This document shows, piece by piece, positions 22,736 through 30,539 of a stretch of 33,346 bases of DNA (positions within the stretch are counted from its first letter, which is position 1; each line of letters begins with the position of its first letter). The position numbers were made by a program, and so were the translations under genes. The stretch lies in the NCBI GenBank assembly GCA_031376285.1, contig JANMDN010000042.1, positions 1 to 33,346 of the forward strand. The letters run 5' to 3'. The notes under the pieces are model-generated. The model searched no databases, was not told the DNA's origin, and saw only the letters and a list, made by a program, of their open reading frames with translations. Source of the stretch: JANMDN01 sp031376285. Its GTDB lineage: Bacteria; Actinomycetota; Thermoleophilia; Miltoncostaeales; Miltoncostaeaceae.

Positions 22736-24216
22736 GCGGCCACACCGCCTGGGTGCTCGCCGAGCATCTCTCGCACGAAAACCCCGTTCTCGCAGGCGCC
22801 GATCGTGTGCTCGTCATCGAGTCGCGCGTCGCGCTGATGCGGTCGGGTCTGCACCGGCAAAAGGCACACCTGGTGCTTTCAGCGATGCGGCATTTCGCCA
22901 GCGAGCTGGTCGAACGCGGTGTGCAGGTGGACCTGAGGCAGGCCGATTCGTTCCGAGCGGGTGTCCGTGAACACCGTCGCTCTCACGGGGCGGTCGAGGT
23001 GCGGGTTCTTCGTCCGACGGGGCTCACGGCCGATGCGTTGGTCCGGGCGTTTCCCGGTGTCGCCGTTGTGGAGTCCGGCCTCTTCCTGACCTCCGAGGAC
23101 GCCTTCGCCCAATGGGCGGGCAGCCGTACCTCCCTTGTGATGGAGGGCTTCTACCGCTGGCAGCGTCGCCGGCTCGACGTCCTGATGGACGGCGACCAGC
23201 CCGCCGAGGGCCGGTGGAACTTCGACCACGACAACCGGGGGCGCCCACCGAAGGGCGTTCGTCCGCCCGCGCGATGGTCGCCGACCGAGGACGACATCGA
23301 CGCCGCTGTACGGCGAGATCTGGACGCGATGGGGCTGGCGTCCTTTGGCATCGACGGAACGCGGCGCGTTGCCGCGACGCACGCCGAAGCCCAGATGGCC
23401 CTGCATCACTTCGTCGAACACTTCCTCCCTGACTTTGGCCGCTTCCAGGACGCCATGCTGAGCGGCGAGCGCTTCATGTGGCACTCGCTGCTCGCGCCCG
23501 CGATGAACCTGGGGCTCCTGCTGCCAATGACGGCGGTCCGCGCGGCCGAGGCCGCCTACCGGGCGGGCTCCGCACCGATCGCCTCCGTCGAGGGCTTCAT
23601 CCGCCAGATCATTGGTTGGAGGGAGTACGTCTGGGGTCTCTACCGGCTTCGCGGGGCGACGTGGCCGACGATGAACGCCCTTCATGCCACGCGCCCGCTC
23701 CCTGCGCTCTTCGACGGGGGGCCAACCAAAATGGCGTGCATGCGCGACGCGGTGGCGGGTGTCGAGGCGACCGGGTACTCCCACCACATCGAGCGGCTTA
23801 TGCTCTTTGGCAACCTTCAGATGCTGCTCGGCGTCCGGCCTGCCGACGCCCTGGAATGGTTCCACCGCACGCATCTGGACGGCCATGCATGGGTCATGGC
23901 ACCGAACGTTCTGGGCATGGCACTGCACGCGGACGGGGGCCAGATGATGACCAAGCCGTACGCCGCCTCTGGTGCGTACGTGAAGCGGATGAGCGATCAT
24001 TGTCGCGGCTGCGCCTACGACCCGGGAACGCGCACCGGTGACCAAGCCTGCCCCTTCACAACCCTTTACTGGGACTTCCTTGCTCGCCACCGGGAGCGCT
24101 TTGCGGGCAACCACCGGATGGCGCTGATACTCAAGAACCTCGACCGGTTCACTACCGAGGAGCTCGCTGCGATTCGTGCCCACGCCCAGCAGATAGTCGA
24201 CGCGTTCGACGCGTAG
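22732..24216 (+). CDS. Iron-sulfur bacterial cryptochrome/(6-4) photolyase (FeS-BCP, PhrB-like)
   Basis: 494 residues from GTG 22732. The N-terminal domain (WVLAEHLSHENPVL, then HRQKAHLVLSAMRHFASEL) and the C-terminal FAD domain (IIGWREYVWGLYRL, LHADGGQMMTKPYAASGAYVKRM) follow the prokaryotic (6-4) photolyase family. The four cluster ligands are in place: Cys336, Cys424, Cys427 and Cys440. These enzymes use light to reverse UV (6-4) photoproducts and carry a 4Fe-4S cluster. The frame is open upstream inside the glycosylase gene, but GTGA overlap and the onset of similarity set this start. Pairing with a Nei glycosylase makes a two-gene DNA-damage operon. Confidence 0.93.
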   Translation: MSGHTAWVLAEHLSHENPVLAGADRVLVIESRVALMRSGLHRQKAHLVLSAMRHFASELVERGVQVDLRQADSFRAGVREHRRSHGAVEVRVLRPTGLTADALVRAFPGVAVVESGLFLTSEDAFAQWAGSRTSLVMEGFYRWQRRRLDVLMDGDQPAEGRWNFDHDNRGRPPKGVRPPARWSPTEDDIDAAVRRDLDAMGLASFGIDGTRRVAATHAEAQMALHHFVEHFLPDFGRFQDAMLSGERFMWHSLLAPAMNLGLLLPMTAVRAAEAAYRAGSAPIASVEGFIRQIIGWREYVWGLYRLRGATWPTMNALHATRPLPALFDGGPTKMACMRDAVAGVEATGYSHHIERLMLFGNLQMLLGVRPADALEWFHRTHLDGHAWVMAPNVLGMALHADGGQMMTKPYAASGAYVKRMSDHCRGCAYDPGTRTGDQACPFTTLYWDFLARHRERFAGNHRMALILKNLDRFTTEELAAIRAHAQQIVDAFDA

Positions 24217-24525
24217 CTACGAGTCACCGCAAACCAGCGCGTTGGCGTGCAGGTCTCTCGGCCGACGGGTCAGCACAACGGCCCCCCTCGACACACCCTC
24301 CGATGGATGAAATATCCGAAGCACTCGACCAGCTCCTTGCGATGACGACCTCAACCCACCCAACGAAAGTGTCGGACAGTCCCGGCCGGCCCAAAACGTC
24401 ACCCGATCGCTCGACGATCAGCCTGCGCGTTACGAGATGTCGATCGTTGACGTTGCCCGTCTTCGTATCGTAGAAGCGTTGGGCGAGTTGACAAGCCGCT
24501 GCAAGTCAGCGTTCGACAACCTCCC
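24217..24525. other. Intergenic region with only doubtful short frames
   Basis: Two short frames exist: ATG 24303-24473 (56 codons, MDEISEALDQLLAM at the start) and ATG 24437 (40 codons, MSIVDVARLRIVEALGEL). Both openings look protein-like, but the frames then degrade. They may be remnants of one gene continuing into the next entry through frameshifts. Confidence 0.3.
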
Positions 24526-24813
24526 TTGCAGGGGACCAAGCCGCGGGTCGGCCAGCTGACGCTCGACCCTTTCGGCGATCGCAAAGGTTGGGTTGGGCGG
24601 TTTCTTCTGTCCGCGGGTGAGGCGATTCGGCGGGCCGTGGATTTGTTCGCGGACCGCCTCTACGCCGCGGCGAAGGATGAACTGGGGATTGACGCACGGT
24701 CGATCTTGGAGGCGGGAAACCCTCACGCTAAGAACTTTCCTCCCGGGGTAAGAGAGATCCGAATCTATCCCCCTGACCAAAACGAGGCGCCCCCCGGGGA
24801 GCACGTCGCGTGA
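24526..24813 (+). CDS. Doubtful hypothetical protein, 95 residues
   Basis: A TTG at 24526 opens a frame with VGRFLLSAGEAIRRAVDLFA, DRLYAAAKDELGIDARSILEAG and a proline-rich acidic tail. The helical middle looks like protein, but there is no ribosome site and the frame closes 25 codons upstream without an ATG or GTG. It may be the 3' part of a frameshifted gene whose start is the frame at 24437. I do not recognise a family. Confidence 0.3.
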   Translation: MQGTKPRVGQLTLDPFGDRKGWVGRFLLSAGEAIRRAVDLFADRLYAAAKDELGIDARSILEAGNPHAKNFPPGVREIRIYPPDQNEAPPGEHVA

Positions 24814-24884
24814 TTGTTCCAGGTACTCGCTGCGCGTGCCCAAAGCATGAGCCGCACATCTCATCGGCACGGCCAGGGGCCGAG

Positions 24885-24934
24885 CTCAGCTCGTGTTCAG
24901 GAGCTTTTCAGGTCCGGGTTCCTAGGCTGAGCCC
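24885..24934 (+). promoter_or_regulatory. Three 11-bp-phased [CT]TCAG repeats and leaderless promoter of the exporter operon
   Basis: CTCAG (24885), TTCAG (24896) and TTCAG (24907) start exactly 11 bp apart, one helical turn. TAGGCT (24923-24928) follows, then six bases and ATG 24935. Direct repeats at this period are typical sites for OmpR-family response regulators bound upstream of a promoter. The response regulator at 30540 is the nearest candidate. Confidence 0.6.
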
Positions 24935-25486
24935 ATGACTACTCAAGCACGCAGGTCCCTCACTGTCCTTGCCGCCGTCGGCGTTATGGCTGCGGTTCCA
25001 TCGCTTGCGCTCGCCGAGGTCGCTCCGCCTGGTGACATTCCCGACAACCAGGCCTTCGTCGTGCAGTCCGGCTCTGGCTACGCCATCAAGGTCCCAGAGG
25101 GCTGGGCCCGAATCGGAAAGGGAACGAACCAGACGTTCTCGGACAAGTACAACTCTATCCAGGTTCAGATCAGATCCTCCAAGGCTCCCCCGACGGTCGC
25201 TTCGGTGACCGCCAAAGACGTCGCCACCGTCAAGGCCTCAGTAAAGGGTTTCCAGTTCGGCAAAATCACGAAGCTGACGCGTCCTGCCGGGCAGGCCATC
25301 TTGATGACCTACCGCGCCACCAGCCAGCCCAATGCCGTCACCGGCAAGACCGTCACCAACGACGTCGAGCGATACACCTTCTGGAAGAAGGGTAAGACCG
25401 CGACGCTGACCCTGCAGGCACCGAAGGGCTCCGACAACGTGGACCCGTGGAAGATCGTGACCGACTCGTTCAAGTGGACGAAGTGA
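24935..25486 (+). CDS. Secreted protein of unknown function, first gene of the ABC operon
   Basis: 183 residues. Residues 1-27 form a signal peptide: RR near the start, a hydrophobic core (LTVLAAVGVMAAVPSLALA) and an A-x-A cleavage site before Glu28. The mature part has YAIKVPEGWARI, SDKYNSIQVQI, a central VTNDVERYTFWKKGKTATLTLQ and ends DPWKIVTDSFKW, the pattern of small PsbP/LpqN-like secreted domains in which a peptide's gain or loss is assessed on the membrane exterior; that similarity is loose. Its stop overlaps the next start (GTGA), so it is co-translated with the ABC transporter and may be its substrate-binding or accessory part. Confidence 0.75.
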   Translation: MTTQARRSLTVLAAVGVMAAVPSLALAEVAPPGDIPDNQAFVVQSGSGYAIKVPEGWARIGKGTNQTFSDKYNSIQVQIRSSKAPPTVASVTAKDVATVKASVKGFQFGKITKLTRPAGQAILMTYRATSQPNAVTGKTVTNDVERYTFWKKGKTATLTLQAPKGSDNVDPWKIVTDSFKWTK

Positions 25487-26148
25487 CCGCCACGCCACTC
25501 GAGGCGACCGACCTTTACCGCTTCTACCACGCCGGCGATGACGAGACCCTGGCCCTTCGCGGGGTCTCGATCTCCGTCGCGGCTGGAGAGGTTGTCGCCG
25601 TGACCGGGCCCTCCGGGTCGGGGAAGTCGACGCTCCTTGCATGCCTTGCCGGCCTCGACGAGCCCGACGGTGGCATGGTCCGCATCGCCGGGGTGCCGCT
25701 CTCGCGCAAATCAGAACAGGAACGCACGCGAATCCGCGCACGGTCAATCGGGATGCTGTTTCAGTCGGTCAACCTCGTCCAGCACCTGAGCGTCACCGGC
25801 AACGTCCTGCTCGCCCAGACACTCGTCGGACGAGCCAGCCCAAGAAGGGCCGCCGAGGTGATTGACGCCGTCGGACTCACCGCGCGCGCAGATTCGTATC
25901 CCTCGGCGCTCAGCGGAGGAGAGAACGCCAGGGCTGGGCTTGCCGTCGCACTCGCGAACGATCCGGCGGTGCTCTTGACCGACGAGCCGACCGGCGAGCT
26001 TGATGGCGCGACGGCGAAGCAGATGCTGGCACTGATGCGCGATCGGGCGGCACGTGGTGGAGCGGTCGTGGTCGTGACCCACAATCCCGCGGTCGCGGAG
26101 GCCGCCGATCGCGTCGTGCGGCTTGCCGACGGGCGGGTGGTCGCGTGA
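25483..26148 (+). CDS. ABC transporter ATP-binding protein (MacB/LolD-like), first subunit
   Basis: 221 residues from GTG 25483. It has TGPSGSGKST (Walker A), GMLFQSVNLVQHLSV (Q-loop), ALSGGENARAGLAVAL (signature, with Glu instead of Gln), AVLLTDEPTGELD (Walker B) and VVVVTHNPAVAE (switch His). The size and LFQ/LSGG arrangement match the ATPases that power FtsX-like permeases. The start overlaps the secreted protein's stop as GTGA; a longer frame from 25447 runs into that gene. A second ATPase follows directly, so the complex may use two different ATPases. Confidence 0.92.
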   Translation: MTATPLEATDLYRFYHAGDDETLALRGVSISVAAGEVVAVTGPSGSGKSTLLACLAGLDEPDGGMVRIAGVPLSRKSEQERTRIRARSIGMLFQSVNLVQHLSVTGNVLLAQTLVGRASPRRAAEVIDAVGLTARADSYPSALSGGENARAGLAVALANDPAVLLTDEPTGELDGATAKQMLALMRDRAARGGAVVVVTHNPAVAEAADRVVRLADGRVVA

Positions 26149-26837
26149 GCGGCGTCGGCGTGACGAGCCGCCTCGTTGGCGCCATTCGTGTTGTCGGCGT
26201 TTCGCGGGTGTACGGAGCAGGCGAGAGCGCGACCATTGCCCTGCGCGACGCGTCCTGTGAACTGTTGCCGGGGGAGATGGTCGCAATGACCGGACCGTCA
26301 GGGTCGGGTAAGAGCACGCTCCTTCACCTTATGGCCGGCCTCGATGACCCAACGACCGGCGAGGTCACCTGGCCGGGGATCGGATCCCGCGAGGCGCTAC
26401 GTCCAGGCCCTCTCGGGATGGTCTTCCAGGGGCCGAGTCTGCTTCCACCGCTGAGCGTCCTCGAGAACGTCGCCCTCACCAGACAACTCGCCGGCACGCC
26501 AACCGACAGGGCCCTCGCGGGAGCGCGAGACGCGCTTGAGCGCCTCGACATCATCGAACTGGCCGACAAGCTTCCCGAGGAACTCTCGGGTGGTCAGGCC
26601 CAGCGGGTCGCGGTCGCGCGCGTCCTTGCCTCATCGCCGTCGCTCATCCTCGCCGACGAGCCGACAAGCCAGCTCGACCACGAAAACGGCTACCGCACCA
26701 TCGACGCACTCATCGAGGCAGCCGAAGCAACCGGCGCAGCACTACTCGTCTCGACCCATGACCACGCGATCGCAGACCGCTTCCCGGTTCGCTGGACCGT
26801 CGCTGACGGCGTTCTCGAAACCGGAGCAACATCATGA
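26145..26837 (+). CDS. ABC transporter ATP-binding protein, second subunit
   Basis: 230 residues from a GTG overlapping the previous stop. Motifs: TGPSGSGKST (Walker A), GMVFQGPSLLPPLSV (Q-loop), EELSGGQAQRVAVAR (signature), LILADEPTSQLD (Walker B) and LLVSTHDHAIAD (switch His). All catalytic residues are present, so it is probably the active partner, with the first ATPase, of the single permease that follows. The two ATPases are clearly different proteins, not recent duplicates. Confidence 0.92.
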   Translation: MSGVGVTSRLVGAIRVVGVSRVYGAGESATIALRDASCELLPGEMVAMTGPSGSGKSTLLHLMAGLDDPTTGEVTWPGIGSREALRPGPLGMVFQGPSLLPPLSVLENVALTRQLAGTPTDRALAGARDALERLDIIELADKLPEELSGGQAQRVAVARVLASSPSLILADEPTSQLDHENGYRTIDALIEAAEATGAALLVSTHDHAIADRFPVRWTVADGVLETGATS

Positions 26838-29503
26838 CGCTGACGTTTCGGTGGCTCGCGGGCCTCATCGCGCGCCGCCGCGGGCGCCTGGTCGCAACCG
26901 CCATCGGAGTCGCCCTCACCGTGTCGCTTCTCGCGGCGATCGGTTCGTTTCTGTCTGGATCCACCGCGGCGATGACCGAGCGGGCGATCTCCCGCGTGCC
27001 CCTCGACTGGCAAGTTCAAGGCGAGGTGGGCACGGACCCGACCACCCTCCTCAAGGGTGTGAAGGCCTTCCCTCAGATCAAGGCGGCGCTCCCCGTCGGA
27101 TACGGCACAACGGCCGGCTACGAGGCGACCTCAGCGGGCAAGGCAACGAGCGCCGGCCCGGGACTCATCCTCGGTATTGCCGCCGACTACCGCGCGACGT
27201 TCCCGGACGAATTCACGCAGCTGATCGGCTCAGAAGACGGTGTGTTGATGGCCCAGCAGCTTGCCGCGAACCTTGGCGTCACCGTCGGCGATACCGTGAT
27301 GGTGAAGCGGACCGGACTCCCGCCAGCCCAGATACGCGTCGACGGAATCATCGACCTTCCGGCGGCCGACGCACTCTTCCAGACCGTGGGCCTCCCCCCG
27401 GGCGCGCCGCAGCCGCCGCCCCCGGACAACGTCATGTTGATCCCGGCACCCCGGTGGCACCAGATTTTCGACCCTCTCGCCGCCGTTAGCCAAGATCTCG
27501 TCCGAACCCAGATCCACGCCAACGTCGACCACACCACCCTGCCACGAGACCCCGCAGCGGCCTACACCCGCGCCGGCGGCCTCGGCCGAAACCTCGAAGC
27601 CAGCCTCCAGGGCACGGGCCTTGTCGGGAACAACCTTGCCCACGCGCTCGCCAAAGCGCGTTCCGATAGCGCATACGCAAGGGTGGTGTTCCTCTTCCTC
27701 GGGCTTCCCGGTGCAGTACTCGCAGGTCTCATCACCGCCGCGATCGCCGGAGCCGGTGCCACACGCAGGCGCCGCGACCAAGCGCTCCTTCGAACGCGCG
27801 GCGCGACGACCCGCGATCTCGTCCGACTGGCCCTCAGTGAAACGGCACTCGTCGCCGCCGTCGGTGGCGCCCTCGGCCTGCTCGGAGCGCTCCTCATCGG
27901 GCGGCTTGCGTTCGGTACGAAGGGCTTCGGGGCGACCAGCGGCCAAACTGCCCTCTGGAGTGCCGGTGCTGTCGTCGCGGGCGTCATCGTCGCCGCGATG
28001 GCGATCGCAGTGCCCGCCTGGCGCGACGCCCGCACCCTCACCATCGCCTCCGCCCGCCAGTCGGTCGGGCGGGCACGTAACCCCTGGTGGCTGCGGTACG
28101 GCCTCGACGTCATCTGCCTTGTCGGCGCCGGGTTCGTGTTCTGGTCAACGGGAAGCAATGGGTACAAGCTCGTTCTCGCCGTCGAGGGCAACACCCAGGT
28201 CTCAGTCAACTACTACTCATTCCTTGCGCCGCTTCTCCTATGGATCGGCGTCGGTTTGCTCACCTGGCGGATCGCGAATCTCGTGCTCACCCACGGACGT
28301 GGCCTCCTCACCCGTGCAGCCCGTCCGCTCGCCGGAGGGCTCGCGGGAACCGTCGCCGCCACCATGACCCGTCAACGCCGCCAACTCGCCGGCGCCCTCA
28401 GCCTTGTTGCACTCACCGTCGGCTTCGCCGCCTCAACGGCAGCGTTCAACGCGACCTACAAACAACAGGCTGAAGTTGACGCACGCCTCAGCAAGGGCGC
28501 AGACGTCGTCGTCACCGAGTCACCGGGCGTACGCGTCGGACCAGACGCTGCAGCGCAGTTCGCCGCGATCCCAGGTGTGCAATCCGTCGAACCACTGCAG
28601 CACCGCTTCGCCTACATCGGCGCTGACCTCCAGGACCTCTACGGCGTTAACGCGTCGACCATCGTCAAGAACGCCCAACTCCAAGACGGCTTCTTCGAAG
28701 GCGGGAGCGCCCAAGCGCTCTTCACGCAACTGGCCGCTAAACCCGACGCCATTCTCGTAAGCAAGGAAGCCGTTATCGACTTCCAACTGAGTCCCGGCGA
28801 CCCGATCAACCTGCGAATCCAGGACGGCCGAACCAAGCGTTCCACGCCGGTCCGCTTCACCTACGTCGGCATCGCAAAGAAATTCCCATCGGCACCAAGT
28901 GACAGCTTCTTCGTCGCAAACGCCACCTACGTCGCCCAGCAAACCAACAACAACGCCGTCGGCACTTTCCTCATCCAAACCGGCTCTACCCCTCCGCAAC
29001 AGGTCGCCAAGGCCGTCGCCGCGAAAGTCGGCACCACGGCGCTTGTCAGCGACATCACCAGCAAACGCCGAAAAATCGCAGGGTCCATCACAAGCACCGA
29101 GCTCGCCGGCCTCACCCGCGTCGAGTTGTCCTTCGCACTCGTGCTCCTCGGGGCGTCCACCGGACTGCTTCTCTGGCTTGGCCTCGCAGAACGTAAACGG
29201 ACCTTCGCGATCGCCCACGCCCTCGGCGCGAAACAACGCCAGCTCGGAAGCTTCATCTGGGCCGAACTCACCTTCGTCGCCGTTGGCGGCCTCGTGCTCG
29301 GTGCCGCTGCCGCATGGGGACTTGCGACGATGCTCGTCAAGGTGCTGACAGGAGTCTTCGACCCTCCACCGTCGGCGCTTGCCATCCCGTGGCCATACCT
29401 CGGCGGGGTCGGCATCGTCGCCGTCGCAGGTGTCGTCCTCGCAGGGCTCGCAGCGCTTCGCATCGCGAAACGGCCCGCAATCGAGGCCCTCAGGGACCTC
29501 TAA
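26834..29503 (+). CDS. FtsX-like permease (MacB/DUF214 type), large ABC permease
   Basis: 889 residues from an ATG overlapping the previous stop. Membrane segments: one near the start (GRLVATAIGVALTVSLLAAI), a group in the middle (LGLPGAVLAGLITAAIAGAG; ETALVAAVGGALGLLGALL; AGAVVAGVIVAAMAIAVPAW; DVICLVGAGFVFW; FLAPLLLWIGVGLLTW; ALSLVALTVGFAASTAAF), and three at the end (ELSFALVLLGASTGLLLWLG; ELTFVAVGGLVLGAAAAWGL; GVGIVAVAGVVLAGLAALRI). Two large extracytoplasmic domains lie between them (about 50-270 and 545-745). This is the double FtsX layout with about 10 helices. Such permeases export peptides or lipids or act as sensors for cell-wall antibiotics; the substrate is unknown. Confidence 0.9.
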   Translation: MTLTFRWLAGLIARRRGRLVATAIGVALTVSLLAAIGSFLSGSTAAMTERAISRVPLDWQVQGEVGTDPTTLLKGVKAFPQIKAALPVGYGTTAGYEATSAGKATSAGPGLILGIAADYRATFPDEFTQLIGSEDGVLMAQQLAANLGVTVGDTVMVKRTGLPPAQIRVDGIIDLPAADALFQTVGLPPGAPQPPPPDNVMLIPAPRWHQIFDPLAAVSQDLVRTQIHANVDHTTLPRDPAAAYTRAGGLGRNLEASLQGTGLVGNNLAHALAKARSDSAYARVVFLFLGLPGAVLAGLITAAIAGAGATRRRRDQALLRTRGATTRDLVRLALSETALVAAVGGALGLLGALLIGRLAFGTKGFGATSGQTALWSAGAVVAGVIVAAMAIAVPAWRDARTLTIASARQSVGRARNPWWLRYGLDVICLVGAGFVFWSTGSNGYKLVLAVEGNTQVSVNYYSFLAPLLLWIGVGLLTWRIANLVLTHGRGLLTRAARPLAGGLAGTVAATMTRQRRQLAGALSLVALTVGFAASTAAFNATYKQQAEVDARLSKGADVVVTESPGVRVGPDAAAQFAAIPGVQSVEPLQHRFAYIGADLQDLYGVNASTIVKNAQLQDGFFEGGSAQALFTQLAAKPDAILVSKEAVIDFQLSPGDPINLRIQDGRTKRSTPVRFTYVGIAKKFPSAPSDSFFVANATYVAQQTNNNAVGTFLIQTGSTPPQQVAKAVAAKVGTTALVSDITSKRRKIAGSITSTELAGLTRVELSFALVLLGASTGLLLWLGLAERKRTFAIAHALGAKQRQLGSFIWAELTFVAVGGLVLGAAAAWGLATMLVKVLTGVFDPPPSALAIPWPYLGGVGIVAVAGVVLAGLAALRIAKRPAIEALRDL

Positions 29504-29535
29504 GGAAGCGTCCTCGGGCGAGGTAGACCCACGCC

Positions 29536-29580
29536 GCTCCCTGAACGATCGGTCGTCCCGGTCTCGGTCGCTCAGGGAGC
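29536..29580 (+). terminator. Inverted repeat after the permease gene
   Basis: GCTCCCTGA (29536-29544) and TCAGGGAGC (29572-29580) are exact inverted copies around a 27-base loop that itself contains ACGA-TCGG-TCGT. It begins 32 bases after the permease stop. A terminator or processing site is likely. Confidence 0.4.
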
Positions 29581-29629
29581 AGACCATCCGGCCGTCCAAG
29601 AGACGGCACGCGTCCCGGTCGGCCGCGGG

Positions 29630-30216
29630 GAATCTCCTCACCAGTTGGTGGAACCCCACATCGATCCTCGTCGGGGCTCTCGCGGTTTCCACCGGCGCCT
29701 ATCTCGCCGCGGTCTACCTCGCCGCCGACAGTGCCCGACGCGACCTTCAGGGCCTCGAGGAGGCGTTTCGCGCACGGGCGCTCGGAGCGGGGACGGTCAG
29801 CGGTGTCCTTGCGATCGGGGGGCTCGCGGTGCTGCAATCCGACGCCCGACCACTCGTCGACCAGCTCGCCTGGGGCACCGGACTTGCGATGGCGTCGATC
29901 TCCGGGCTGGCCGGTGTCATCGCGCTCACGCTCGTGTACCGACGCCAATTCGAACCTGCCCGAGTCGCGGCGGCGGTGGCGGTCGCGGCCGTCGCCTGCG
30001 GATGGGCCCTCGCGCAACGACCGGCCGCTTCCCGGCCACCTCACGGTCTCCGAGGCTGCGGCCGGTCGCACTACCCTGGTCGCCCTCATTGGTAGCGTTG
30101 TTGCGGGAGGCGCCGTGCTCGTTCCGCCGCCTTGGTACCTGTATCGACTGACCCTCACCGGTCAGCTCGACGCCGAACCACGCCCCTCCGGTCCCGATCA
30201 GAGGGCCGCCAAATGA
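29630..30216 (+). pseudogene. cydB: C-terminal half of cytochrome bd oxidase subunit II (CydB), frameshifted
   Basis: From 'LLTSWWNPTSILVGALAVS' the frame reads like the second half of CydB: GAYLAAVYLAADSARRDL, FRARALGAGTVSGVLAIGGL, LAWGTGLAMASISGLAGVIA. Near 30025 the frame shifts by one, and the neighbouring frame continues LPGHLTVSEAAAGRTTLVAL, GGAVLVPPPWYLYRLTLTGQLD to a TGA at 30214. The N-terminal half, about 160 residues, is absent, and no CydA is nearby. CydB is half of a quinol oxidase in the membrane; this remnant cannot function. Confidence 0.7.
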
Positions 30217-30451
30217 GGTCCGAGCGCTCGCGTTCTGGATCGCCTACATCGTGACGAGGCCCCTCGGAGCATCCGTCAACGACTACCTGTCCCAACCAAG
30301 CGATGTCGGCGGACTCGCCCTCGGCACCACCGTCACCAGCATCACCTTCCTGCTCACCATCCTCGCAGTCGTCTCGTTCCTCACCATCACCAGGAACGAC
30401 GAAGGCGCGCCGCTCGCGGCCGAAGTCACGGACGGCTCGAGCGCGGCGTAG
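30215..30451 (+). pseudogene. C-terminal fragment of a COG4705-like membrane protein
   Basis: The frame reads EVRALAFWIAYIVTRPLGASVNDYLSQP in pieces, then DVGGLALGTTVTSITFLLTILAVVSFLTITRND. This is the ending of COG4705-type multi-pass membrane proteins (AFW-AYI-TRPLGAS, then GLGLGTT before a final helix). The family normally has several more helices before this point, about 170-190 residues, which are missing. The fragment overlaps the last bases of the CydB remnant (ATGA region), so the two broken genes are directly joined. A GTG at 30251 could start a 66-residue peptide, but more likely it is just a remnant. Confidence 0.6.
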
Positions 30452-30456
30452 GGCGT

Positions 30457-30494
30457 GTGGTACCCACCCCGATTGGACACGGGGTGGGTACCAC
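30457..30494. terminator. Perfect 14-bp hairpin upstream of the response regulator
   Basis: GTGGTACCCACCCC (30457-30470) and GGGGTGGGTACCAC (30481-30494) are exact inverted copies around a 10-base loop. It lies five bases after the preceding remnant's stop and about 33 bases before the regulator's -10 box. It may end upstream transcription or serve as an operator. Confidence 0.55.
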
Positions 30495-30526
30495 GTCCCG
30501 CTCGCTCGCGGATTTAGCATGGTGGA

Positions 30527-30539
30527 TACACTCGACACG
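30527..30539 (+). promoter_or_regulatory. Leaderless -10 box of the response regulator gene
   Basis: TACACT (30527-30532), seven bases, then ATG 30540. This favours the start at 30540 over the ATG at 30519. Confidence 0.45.

Noticed and set aside
22879..24183. Minus-strand open frame of 434 codons opposite the photolyase
   Set aside because: No family features, while the plus strand carries all FeS-photolyase motifs and cysteines.
24430..24870. Minus-strand frame of 146 codons in the gap after the photolyase
   Set aside because: No ribosome site, motif or -10 box at the right distance, and the opposite strand has an equally weak frame; neither is convincing.
28520..29692. Minus-strand open frame of 390 codons opposite the permease
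   Set aside because: Composition is a mirror of the FtsX-like coding strand; no membrane or catalytic pattern of its own.
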